A DNA stretch of 64,000 bases from an uncultured Massilia sp. GTDB lineage: Bacteria > Pseudomonadota > Gammaproteobacteria > Burkholderiales > Burkholderiaceae_D. Location of the stretch: contig NZ_CAJYEB010000030.1 of the NCBI RefSeq assembly GCF_913773735.1, positions 1-64,000 on the forward strand, in the 5' to 3' direction. Each line of letters starts with the position of its first letter. The stretch's first letter is position 1. Of the stretch, positions 56,846 through 64,000 are shown in pieces. The notes below the pieces were generated by a model, which was given only the letters and a program-made list of their open reading frames with translations, was not told where the DNA came from and did no database searches. Both the position numbers and the translations under genes were made by a program.

Positions 56846-56888
56846 GGATTAGGTTCCTTTTTAGGGGGTGAAAAAACGTTAGGTGTGT

Positions 56889-56942
56889 ACTATACCGCGC
56901 ACACGACCAAATGGGAAATTAATTGATCGGATTTCATCAATT
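56889..56942 (-). promoter_or_regulatory. Candidate ahpC promoter and operator
   Basis: TATAGT on the minus strand at 56889-56894 is a plausible -10, about 45 bp from the start codon. The inverted repeat AATTGAT-N8-ATCAATT (56921-56942) lies in the -35 to upstream region, where an activator should bind. There is no good -35 hexamer, as is common for activator-dependent promoters. It is not an exact FNR box (spacing 8, not 4). Confidence 0.5.
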
Positions 56943-56991
56943 GATTTTACCTATCAGCTCATCCGGGTGCCACGATGCCGCGGGCGACGGC

Positions 56992-58215
56992 TCAGGCCGA
57001 CGCCACCGTCGCCGCTTCCATGCACGGCAGGGTCAGGCTGAACGTCGCGCCCTGTCCCGCCACGCTGCTCACCGTCAGTTGCCCGCCGTGCGAGGTGGCC
57101 AGCTGGCGCGAGATGTACAGGCCCAGGCCCAGTCCCTTCGGTTCGCCGCTGCGGGCGCCGCGCTCGTACGGCTCGAAGATGCGCTCGATGAAGTCGGGCG
57201 CGATGCCCTTGCCATGGTCGCGCACGTCGATGCGCACGGCATGGCCGCGCGTCCCGCAGTCTTCCAGGTGCACGCTGACCTCGACCTCGCCGCCGCCGCC
57301 GTAGCGCAGCGCATTGGTCAGCAGGTTGACGACCACCTGCTCGATGCGGAACTCGTCCCAGAAGCCTTCCACCGCGTCGTGCGGCCGCAGCGCGACGGTG
57401 CAGCCGGCCGCGGCGGCCTGCAGCGACAGGTCGTTGACGACCCGCTCCAGCAGCGCCATCAGCTCCACCCTGGCGGGCCGGATCGACAGCGTGCCGCTCT
57501 TCATGCGCGAGACGTCGAGCATGTCGTCGATCAGGCGGATCATCGACTTGATCTGGCGCTCGTCGCGCTTGATCATGTTGCCGGTCTGCTCGGCATTGAA
57601 GGCCGGCAGGTTGCCGCGCTTGAGCTGCAGGCTGCGCATCTGGACTTCGAGGAACAGCGTGTTGAGCGGCGTGCGCAGCTCGTGCGCCACCAGCGACATG
57701 AATTCGTCGCGCATGCGCAGCGAGCGCTGCAGCTCGGCCTGCGTCGCGTTCAGTTCCTGCAGCAGGATCTCCTGCTCGCGCCGGCTCTGTTCCAGCGCCT
57801 CCATCTGGCGCCGCATCTCGCGCCGCTGCTGGTCGAGCGTGACGAACACGTTGACCTTGCTGCGCACGGCGTCCGGATCGAGCGGCTTGTACAGGAAATC
57901 GACGGCGCCCGTCTCGTAGCCCTTGAACGCATAGTTCAGTTCGCGTCCGGCGGCGGACACGAACACGATCGGGATATTGCGCGTGCGCGAGGTGGCGCGC
58001 ATCAGCTCGGCCAGTTCGAAACCGTCCATGCCGGGCATCTGCACGTCCAGGATCGCCAGCGCGAATTCGTGTTCGAGCATCAGCGACAGCGCCTCCTCGC
58101 CCGACAGCGCCTGGTAGACCTGGCGCTGCTCGTCGCGGATCAGGGCATCGAGGGCGCGCAGGTTTTCCGGCAGGTCGTCGACGATCAGGAGTTTGCTGGG
58201 ATCGGGTGCGCTCAT
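56992..58215 (-). CDS. Receiver plus histidine kinase hybrid
   Basis: A 407-residue cytoplasmic protein. An N-terminal receiver has D57 (LAILDVQMPGMDG) and K110. A short coiled coil (about 125-165) leads to HisKA with H178 (VAHELRTPLNT) and a HATPase domain (NLLTNALRYGG, VRDHGKGIAPD, GLGLGLYIS). Its start overlaps the CheB gene stop by 4 bp. It is the last gene of a four-gene signalling operon. Confidence 0.92.
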   Translation of the reverse strand: MSAPDPSKLLIVDDLPENLRALDALIRDEQRQVYQALSGEEALSLMLEHEFALAILDVQMPGMDGFELAELMRATSRTRNIPIVFVSAAGRELNYAFKGYETGAVDFLYKPLDPDAVRSKVNVFVTLDQQRREMRRQMEALEQSRREQEILLQELNATQAELQRSLRMRDEFMSLVAHELRTPLNTLFLEVQMRSLQLKRGNLPAFNAEQTGNMIKRDERQIKSMIRLIDDMLDVSRMKSGTLSIRPARVELMALLERVVNDLSLQAAAAGCTVALRPHDAVEGFWDEFRIEQVVVNLLTNALRYGGGGEVEVSVHLEDCGTRGHAVRIDVRDHGKGIAPDFIERIFEPYERGARSGEPKGLGLGLYISRQLATSHGGQLTVSSVAGQGATFSLTLPCMEAATVASA

Positions 58216-58877
58216 GATTTATCGTTCTCCAACATGGGCAACAGCGCGTGGATGCGTTCCAACGGCAGGATCAGGTCCGGGCTGCAGCGACGGATGGCTT
58301 CCAGCGGCATCGTCGGCACCTGGGCATCGGACGGCGCCTGGACGACGGTCAGGCCGCCGCAGGCGTGGATATGGGCCATGCCCGCCGCGCCGTCGTGGTT
58401 GGCGCCGGTCAGCAGGATGCCGGCCAGGCCGGGGCCGTAGGCATCGGCGGCCGATTCCATCAGCACGTCGATGGCCGGGCGGGCGAAATGCACGGGCGGC
58501 TCGCAGCTCAGCGAGAACGTCCGGTCGCACTCCACCGACAGGTGGTAGCCGGAGCCGGCGAAGTACACGGTGCCGGGCACGATGCCTTCCTTGTCGGCGG
58601 CCTCGCGCACCGGCACGGGCAGGCGCTCGGCGAACAGCTCGGCCAGCCGGCTTTCGCGGTCGCCCGGCAGGTGCAGGATGCAGAACACCGGCAGCGTGTA
58701 GTCGCGCGGCAGCGCCGGCAGCAGCTGGATCATGGCGTCGACGCCGCCGGCCGAGCCGCCGATCACGACGGCCTCGAAGCGGCGGCCCCGCAGGGTCGCG
58801 CGCAGGTCGTCGTGCAGGCCGCCCGGCAGGGCGGCGGCCGGCGCGGCGGGCAGCGGGGTCGGGGCTGCGGCGCGCAT
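58212..58877 (-). CDS. CheB-type methylesterase without receiver domain
   Basis: A 221-residue protein with only the catalytic domain of CheB. The triad is S42 (VIGGSAGG), H69 (ILHLPGDRES) and D162 (GANHDGAAGM). The N-terminal 30 residues are Ala/Pro rich. In chemotaxis CheB removes methyl groups from receptors; here the paired CheR and no local receptor suggest another target. The start ATG 58877 overlaps the CheR stop (TGATG). Confidence 0.92.
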   Translation of the reverse strand: MRAAAPTPLPAAPAAALPGGLHDDLRATLRGRRFEAVVIGGSAGGVDAMIQLLPALPRDYTLPVFCILHLPGDRESRLAELFAERLPVPVREAADKEGIVPGTVYFAGSGYHLSVECDRTFSLSCEPPVHFARPAIDVLMESAADAYGPGLAGILLTGANHDGAAGMAHIHACGGLTVVQAPSDAQVPTMPLEAIRRCSPDLILPLERIHALLPMLENDKS

Positions 58878-59731
58878 CAGGGACCTACCTTGCGGAAAAT
58901 GCGTTCGCGCCGCGCCAGCGACTCGAAGCGCTCGGCATAGCTCGAGAAATCGATGCTTTCCTTGCTGCCGAGGCCGAGGAAGCCGCGGTGGCACAGCGAT
59001 TCGTGGAACAGCCCGAGCACCCGGTTCTGCAGGCGCCGGTTGAAGTAGATCATGACATTGCGGCAGCTGATCAGGTGGGTTTCGGCAAACACGCTGTCCG
59101 TCGCCAGGCTGTGGTCGGCGAACGTGACGTTCTCGACCAGGAAGCGCTCGAACAGCGCGCCGCCGTACGCCGCCGTATAGTAATCCGAGAACGCGCGCAG
59201 CCCGCCCGATTTCTGGTAGTTCTCGGTGTACAGGCGCATGCGGTCGAGCGGCATCACGCCGCGCCGCGCCGCGTCCAGCGAGGCCGGATTGATGTCGGTC
59301 GCGTAGATCAGGCTGCGTTCCAGCAGGCCCTCCTCGTGCAGCAGGATCGCCAGCGAATACACTTCCTCGCCGGTACTGCAGCCGGCCACCCAGACCTTCA
59401 GCGACGGGTAGGTCTTCAGGAAGGGCACGACCTGCTGGCGCAGCGCCAGGTAGTACTCCGGATCGCGGAACATCTCGGTGACCGGGATGGTCAGGTACTG
59501 CAGCAGCTGCGCGAACGCGGCCGGGTCGTGCATCACGCGCGCCTGCAGGCTGGAAATGGTTTCGCAGTCCATCGCCTTCATCGCCGCCAGCACGCGGCGC
59601 TTCTGCGAGGCGCCGGTGTAGTCGCGGAAGTCGTAGTTGTACTTCAGGTACACCGCTTCGACCAGCATCCGCAATTCGATGTCGGTGTCGCTCGGTTGGT
59701 GCTTCAAATTCTCTCCAGGGTCGGCATCCAT
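58877..59731 (-). CDS. CheR-type methyltransferase
   Basis: A 284-residue SAM-dependent glutamate methyltransferase. The SAM motif GCSTGEE is at 117-123, and the N-terminal helical domain includes RVLAAMKAM. The motif ATDINPASLDAARRG and the ISCRNVMIYF beta-strand are standard CheR. It overlaps the upstream hybrid kinase by 28 bp and the CheB gene by 1 bp. Confidence 0.93.
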   Translation of the reverse strand: MDADPGENLKHQPSDTDIELRMLVEAVYLKYNYDFRDYTGASQKRRVLAAMKAMDCETISSLQARVMHDPAAFAQLLQYLTIPVTEMFRDPEYYLALRQQVVPFLKTYPSLKVWVAGCSTGEEVYSLAILLHEEGLLERSLIYATDINPASLDAARRGVMPLDRMRLYTENYQKSGGLRAFSDYYTAAYGGALFERFLVENVTFADHSLATDSVFAETHLISCRNVMIYFNRRLQNRVLGLFHESLCHRGFLGLGSKESIDFSSYAERFESLARRERIFRKVGP

Positions 59732-62700
59732 ACGCGCATCAGCGAGTACAGCCGGGTCAGGTCGATCGGCTTGGCCAGGTAGTCATTGGCACCGGCGGCC
59801 AGGCATTGTTCCTGGTCGTCCTTCATGGCCTTGGCCGTGATCGCGATGATCGGCAGGCGCGCGAAGCGCTTGTCCTGGCGGATCCGGCGCGTCGCCTCCA
59901 GCCCGTCCATGCCCGGCATCATCACGTCCATCAGCACCAGGTCGATGGCGTCGTTCTCGTCGAGGCGGGCGATGGCCTCGAATCCGTTGCGGCCCACCAC
60001 CACCTGGGCGCCGCGCTGTTCCAGCGCGCTGGTCAGGGCGAACACGTTGCGCACGTCGTCGTCCACCAGCAGGATCGTGCGGCCCTCGAACACGCGGTCG
60101 CGCCCGCGCACGGTCTTGAGCATGCTCTGGCGCTCGGACGACAGCTTGGACTCGACCTTGTGCAGGAACAGCGTCACCTCGTCCAGCAGGCGCTCCGGCG
60201 AGCGCGCGCCCTTGATGATGATCGAGCGCGAGTATTTCAGCAACTCCGCTTCCTCGTCGCGCGTCAGGTTGCGGCCGGTGTACACGATCACCGGCGGGAA
60301 CGAGCACAGCTCTTCCATCGACATGCGCTGCAGCAATTCGTTGCCCTGCATGTCGGGCAGCTTCAGGTCGATGATCATGCAGTCGAAGATCTGGGTGCGC
60401 AGCAGGTGCAGCGCTTCCTCGCCGGTGCCGACGGCGGCGATCTCGACGTCGGTGTCGGACACCAGCTGCACCACGCTGTCGCGCTGGCGCTCGTCGTCCT
60501 CGACCAGCAGCACGCGCTTGACGGTCTGCGAGGACTTGTCCTTGAGCTTGCGGAACACGTCTTCCAGCTGCTCGCGCGAGGTCGGCTTGAGCGCATAGCC
60601 GATCGCGCCCAGGTGCAGCGCCTCGCCGCCGTTCTCCTGGCTCGACACCACGTGCACCGGGATGTGGCGGGTGGCCGGGTTGTCCTTGAGCTGCTGCAGC
60701 ACCGACAGGCCCGAGCCGTCGGGCAGGCGGATGTCGAGCAGGATGGCGTCCGGCCCTTCGGCGGCGGCCAGTTCCAGGCCCTCCTGCGCCCGGTGCGCGA
60801 CCAGGCAGCGGAATTCCATGTCGTGCGCCAGGCCGTACAGGATCCGGGCGAATTCCGGGTCGTCCTCGACCACCAGCACGGTGCGCCGGCCACTGGCGGC
60901 CTGGGCGCGGTCGTCGGCGAACGCCGGGATGCCATCTTCCTGCGCCTGCGGCTCGGGCGCCTGGACCGGCGCGCTCTGGCGCACCGGCGGCGCCGCATGC
61001 ACGCGCTGGGGCGCCGGCGGGGTGGCGGCGACGGCGCCGTTGCGCGGCAGGCTCAGCGTGAAGGTGCTGCCCTCGCCCGGCGTGCTGGCCACGGTGAGCG
61101 TGCCGCCCAGCAGCCCGGTCAGGTCGCGCGAGATCGACAGGCCCAGGCCGGTGCCGCCGAAGCGGCGGTTGATGGTGCCGTCGGCCTGGTGGAAGGCGTC
61201 GAAGATCTTTTCCTGCTGGTCCGCGGCGATGCCGATGCCGGAATCCTGCACGCTGAACTGGATCCAGCCTTCGCCGCTGGCGCCGACCGTCAGGGCGACG
61301 CGCCCCTTGTCGGTGAACTTCACGGCGTTCGACAGCAGGTTCTTGAGGATCTGCTCGAGGCGCTGGCGGTCGGTATGGATCGCGGCCGGCACGTCCGGCT
61401 CCACCGTGAGCACGAAATCGAGGTCCTTCTGCTGCGCCAGCGGTTCGAACACGCGCGCCAGGCCCTCGATCGTGCGGCGCAGCGGGATGTCCTCGGGCAC
61501 CAGCTCCAGCTTGCCGGCCTCGACCTTGGAAATGTCGAGGATGTCGTTGATCAGGTTCAGCAGGTCGTTGCCGGCCGAATAGATGGTCTGGGCGAAGCGC
61601 ACCTGTTCCTCGTCCAGGTTGCCGCCGGCATTGTCGGCCAGCAGCTTGGCCAGGATCAGCGAGCTGTTCAGCGGCGTCCTGAGTTCGTGCGACATGTTCG
61701 CCAGGAACTCGGACTTGTAGCGGCTGGCGCGCTCCAGTTCCAGCGCGCGCTCGCGCAGCTGTTCCTGCGCCTGCACCAGCGCGGTGTTCTTGTTGTCCAG
61801 GTGGGTGGCCTGCTCGGCCAGCTGCTCGTTGGTCTGCTCCAGCTCGGCCTGCTGGTTTTCCAGCGCGCTCTGCGATTCTTCCAGCACGCGCGACTGCTCT
61901 TCCAACTCCTCGTTGGCGGTGCGCAACTCTTCCTGCTGGACCTGCAGTTCCTCGTTCAGCGACTGCTGTTCTTCCAGCGCCGCCTGCAGGCGCTGGCGGT
62001 ACAGCACGGACGCCACGCCGGCGCCGACGCCCTGGGCGATCGTCTGCATGAATTCGATGTCGCGCTCGCGCACGCCGTGCAGGAAGCCGATCTCGATCAC
62101 GCCCTTGATCTTGCCGAAATTGGAGATCGGCGCGATCAGCAGTTCGCGCGGCGACGCCTCGCCCAGCGCCGACACCACCTTGACATACCCGTCGGGCAGT
62201 TCGCGCAGGGTCAGCACGCGGTTCTGGTTGGCGGCCTGGGCCGCCAGCGAATCGGCCGGCTGGATGACCTGGGCATGCGCGGCGTCGGGCGCGAAGCCAT
62301 ACGTGCCGATGCGGCGCAGCACGCCGTCGTCGTCGCGCACGTACATGGCGCCGACGGCGCCGTTCAGGTGGCCCACCACGTAGTCGAGCACGGCCTGGGC
62401 CAGCGGCGCCAGGTCGTTGATGCCCATGGTGCGCGCGGCCAGTTCGGTCTGGCCGGCGCGCAGCCAGTCCTGGTGGCGCAGCAGCGCATTGTGCTGGGCC
62501 TCGTGCTCCAGCGTCTCGTTGTAGGTGGACGACAGGTGCATCAGCTCGCGCCGGCCGAACAGGGCCAGCAAGCCGGCCACGATCAGGCTGAACACGAGGA
62601 AGGCGCCGACCGACCAGCCGATCACTTCGCGCGAGGACTGGTTGCGCTCCTGCAGCAGGCGCTGTTCCTCGGCGATGAAGTTGGCGAACTGGCGGCGCAC

Positions 62701-63168
62701 GTCGTCGGTCAGCTGCTTGCCGCGGCCGCTCTTGATCAGGTCGATGAACTCGTCGTTCCTGCTGCGCCGCGCGATCACGTCGTCGGCGAACAGTTGCCAC
62801 TGCGCCTGGGCGGCGCGGATGCGGTTGACCCGGTCGACCTGGATCGGGTTGTCGTTCACCAGCGTGGTCAGGTTGCCCAGCTCGGCGTCGACGCGCGGCT
62901 TGGCCAGGCTGTACGGCGCCAGGAAGTCCTGGTCGCCGGACAGCAGGTAGCCGCGCATGCCGGTTTCCATGTCGGCCGACAGCCTGCTGATCTCGTTGGC
63001 GCGGCCGATCACGTGTTCGGAGTGTTCGACCCAGCTCAGGACACTGATCAGGTAACTGATGATGCCGACGAAGACCAGCGCGCTGAGCACGCCCATGCCG
63101 AGGGGCATGGCGACGTTGCGCGACAGGATGCGGCGAAATTGGGCGCTATCAATACTCGGGCCGGTCAT
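59704..63168 (-). CDS. CHASE3/GAF hybrid histidine kinase with three receivers
   Basis: A 1154-residue inner-membrane kinase. TM helices are at about 20-45 and 183-204, with a periplasmic CHASE3 sensor between them. A GAF domain (about 245-390), a coiled coil (393-480), HisKA with H494 and a HATPase domain (about 605-710) follow. Three receivers end the protein: D812 (LLDIRLP), D934 (MIIDLKLP) and D1081 (MDVMMPGMDG). All catalytic residues are intact. ATG 63168 is preferred over GTG 63183. It heads a four-gene operon with CheR, CheB and a receiver-kinase, a set common in Burkholderiales and implicated in stress responses. Confidence 0.94.
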   Translation of the reverse strand: MTGPSIDSAQFRRILSRNVAMPLGMGVLSALVFVGIISYLISVLSWVEHSEHVIGRANEISRLSADMETGMRGYLLSGDQDFLAPYSLAKPRVDAELGNLTTLVNDNPIQVDRVNRIRAAQAQWQLFADDVIARRSRNDEFIDLIKSGRGKQLTDDVRRQFANFIAEEQRLLQERNQSSREVIGWSVGAFLVFSLIVAGLLALFGRRELMHLSSTYNETLEHEAQHNALLRHQDWLRAGQTELAARTMGINDLAPLAQAVLDYVVGHLNGAVGAMYVRDDDGVLRRIGTYGFAPDAAHAQVIQPADSLAAQAANQNRVLTLRELPDGYVKVVSALGEASPRELLIAPISNFGKIKGVIEIGFLHGVRERDIEFMQTIAQGVGAGVASVLYRQRLQAALEEQQSLNEELQVQQEELRTANEELEEQSRVLEESQSALENQQAELEQTNEQLAEQATHLDNKNTALVQAQEQLRERALELERASRYKSEFLANMSHELRTPLNSSLILAKLLADNAGGNLDEEQVRFAQTIYSAGNDLLNLINDILDISKVEAGKLELVPEDIPLRRTIEGLARVFEPLAQQKDLDFVLTVEPDVPAAIHTDRQRLEQILKNLLSNAVKFTDKGRVALTVGASGEGWIQFSVQDSGIGIAADQQEKIFDAFHQADGTINRRFGGTGLGLSISRDLTGLLGGTLTVASTPGEGSTFTLSLPRNGAVAATPPAPQRVHAAPPVRQSAPVQAPEPQAQEDGIPAFADDRAQAASGRRTVLVVEDDPEFARILYGLAHDMEFRCLVAHRAQEGLELAAAEGPDAILLDIRLPDGSGLSVLQQLKDNPATRHIPVHVVSSQENGGEALHLGAIGYALKPTSREQLEDVFRKLKDKSSQTVKRVLLVEDDERQRDSVVQLVSDTDVEIAAVGTGEEALHLLRTQIFDCMIIDLKLPDMQGNELLQRMSMEELCSFPPVIVYTGRNLTRDEEAELLKYSRSIIIKGARSPERLLDEVTLFLHKVESKLSSERQSMLKTVRGRDRVFEGRTILLVDDDVRNVFALTSALEQRGAQVVVGRNGFEAIARLDENDAIDLVLMDVMMPGMDGLEATRRIRQDKRFARLPIIAITAKAMKDDQEQCLAAGANDYLAKPIDLTRLYSLMRVWMPTLERI

Positions 63169-63219
63169 GCTTATTTGAAACACTCATTGGAAAAAATGTC
63201 CAAAGTGTAACGCAAAGGG

Positions 63220-63257
63220 CAAAACGGGAGCGCCCCGTTGAACGGGTTTTTTATTGA
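63220..63257. terminator. Possible terminator after the UvrA-family gene
   Basis: AACGGG-N5-CCCGTT forms a hairpin. On the plus strand the following CGGGTTTTTTATT gives a strong T run, but no plus-strand gene precedes it. On the minus strand the stem is followed only by TTG, so its effect on the UvrA-family transcript is uncertain. Confidence 0.45.
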
Positions 63258-63282
63258 GTATTTACAATGTTCGCCGACGATA

Positions 63283-64000
63283 TCACGCTTTCCCGACGAT
63301 TTGGCCCAGATAGGGGGCCGTTCGGCTCCTTTTTGCCCGGGCGACGTCCACCGGCGGCCCCGCCGCCACGACCCGTCCGCCCTCCTCGCCCGCGCCGGGA
63401 CCCACGTCGATCACCCAGTCGCAGGCCGCCACCATGCGCATCGTGTGCTCGACCATGATGACGGTGTTGCCGGCATCGACCAGGCGCTGCAGCTGGGCCA
63501 GCAGGCGGTCGGCGTCGAGCGGGTGCAGGCCGGTGGTCGGCTCGTCCAGCACGTACAGCGCGCCGCCGCGGGTGGCGCGCTGCAGCTCGGTGGCCAGCTT
63601 GATGCGCTGGGCCTCGCCGCCGGACAGCTCGGTGGCGCTCTGGCCCAGCCGCAGGTAGCCCAGGCCGACCTCGCGCAGCACCTGCAGCGGCCGCGCCACG
63701 CCCTCCTCGGCGGCGAAGAAGGCGTGCGCCTCGTCCACCGTCATGGCCAGCACCTCGGCGATGTTGCGGTCCGCGTAGTTCACCGCCAGCGTGTCGGCGT
63801 TGTAGCGCGCGCCGCCGCAGGTCGGGCACGGCGCGTAGACGCTGGGCAGGAACAGCAGCTCGACCATCACGAACCCCTCGCCGGCGCAGTGCGCGCAGCG
63901 GCCCTTGGCCACGTTGAACGAGAAGCGCCCGGCGTCGTAGCGCTTCTTGCGCGCGGCCGGGGTGGCGGCGAACAGCTTGCGCACCTGGTCGAACAGGCCG
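63283..64000 (-). CDS. UvrA-family ATPase, C-terminal part (gene continues past the right edge)
   Basis: The visible 238 residues contain the C-terminal zinc finger (CAHCAGEG ... CPTCGG), the ABC signature [12 protein letters not shown], Walker B and D-loop [13 protein letters not shown] and the H-loop MVEHTMRM. This is UvrA-like ATPase domain II. The wording of the end ([21 protein letters not shown]) and the variant spacing resemble UvrA paralogues (UvrA2/drug-resistance type) more than the housekeeping enzyme, but the N-terminal half is needed to decide. Confidence 0.85.
   Translation of the reverse strand, partial: GLFDQVRKLFAATPAARKKRYDAGRFSFNVAKGRCAHCAGEGFVMVELLFLPSVYAPCPTCGGARYNADTLAVNYADRNIAEVLAMTVDEAHAFFAAEEGVARPLQVLREVGLGYLRLGQSATELSGGEAQRIKLATELQRATRGGALYVLDEPTTGLHPLDADRLLAQLQRLVDAGNTVIMVEHTMRMVAACDWVIDVGPGAGEEGGRVVAAGPPVDVARAKRSRTAPYLGQIVGKA

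Noticed and set aside
59806..63210. Long plus-strand ORF opposite the hybrid kinase, and similar ones at 5582-8260, 46548-49169 and 30278-33751
   Set aside because: All lie antisense to genes with intact conserved motifs and have compositions typical of high-GC shadow frames.

Overview
The window looks like chromosome of a high-GC betaproteobacterium of the order Burkholderiales, most likely the Oxalobacteraceae (Massilia/Duganella/Janthinobacterium group). The assignment rests on conserved gene order: leuC-ecn-leuD-leuB-asd-fimV-truA-trpF-trpB-trpA, then accD-folC-dedD-cvpA-purF and a PLP sulfhydrylase gene, and rpsF-priB-rpsR-rplI-dnaB. The species is not determined. I saw no tRNA, rRNA, insertion sequence, prophage or CRISPR array.

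Layout from left to right. 1-5.7 kb: two-partner secretion locus on the minus strand, with the TpsB transporter followed by a TpsA exoprotein that runs off the left edge in a 19-residue tandem repeat. 5.9-11.3 kb: an HD-GYP/GAF protein and a CHASE2 adenylate cyclase in one operon, divergent from a metallo-beta-lactamase-fold hydrolase and a small lipoprotein. 11.4-16.2 kb: PiT phosphate transporter with its PhoU-like partner, dnaB, and the S6/PriB/S18/L9 operon. 16.2-19 kb: lexA with a LexA box and a repeat-rich leader, then two paralogous Sel1-repeat secreted proteins. 19-38.6 kb: the long minus-strand biosynthetic run (methionine, purine, folate, fatty acid, tryptophan, tRNA pseudouridine, polar hub FimV, lysine/threonine and leucine). 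38.8-41.6 kb: cheZ-cheA pair. 42-44.4 kb: UspA, a NarL/FixJ response regulator and a Crp/Fnr regulator. 44.5-45.6 kb: a glycine-zipper envelope protein. 45.7-53.3 kb: a five-gene overlapping DNA repair operon (RecQ, MBL exonuclease, ATP-dependent ligase, Lhr-like helicase, metallophosphoesterase). 53.5-54.3 kb: a 39-codon ORF and a degenerate receiver. 54.4-56.8 kb: ahpC and ahpF. 57-63.2 kb: a four-gene signalling operon (CHASE3 hybrid kinase with three receivers, CheR, CheB, receiver-kinase hybrid). 63.3 kb to the end: the C-terminal part of a UvrA-family ATPase.

The genes supply central anabolism, replication and translation housekeeping, and several layers of environmental response. cAMP and c-di-GMP signalling are combined in one operon, and two separate Che-type phosphorelay sets are present. 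SOS control (lexA), peroxide defence (ahpCF) and a ligase-centred repair operon sit in the same stretch. The best candidates for less-described biology are the Cys-paired repeats of the TpsA protein, the 11-bp periodic leader of lexA, the RecQ-led repair operon, the inverted GTAG-headed palindromes between asd and leuB, and an ACTCCTAC motif recurring in regulator-flanking intergenic DNA.
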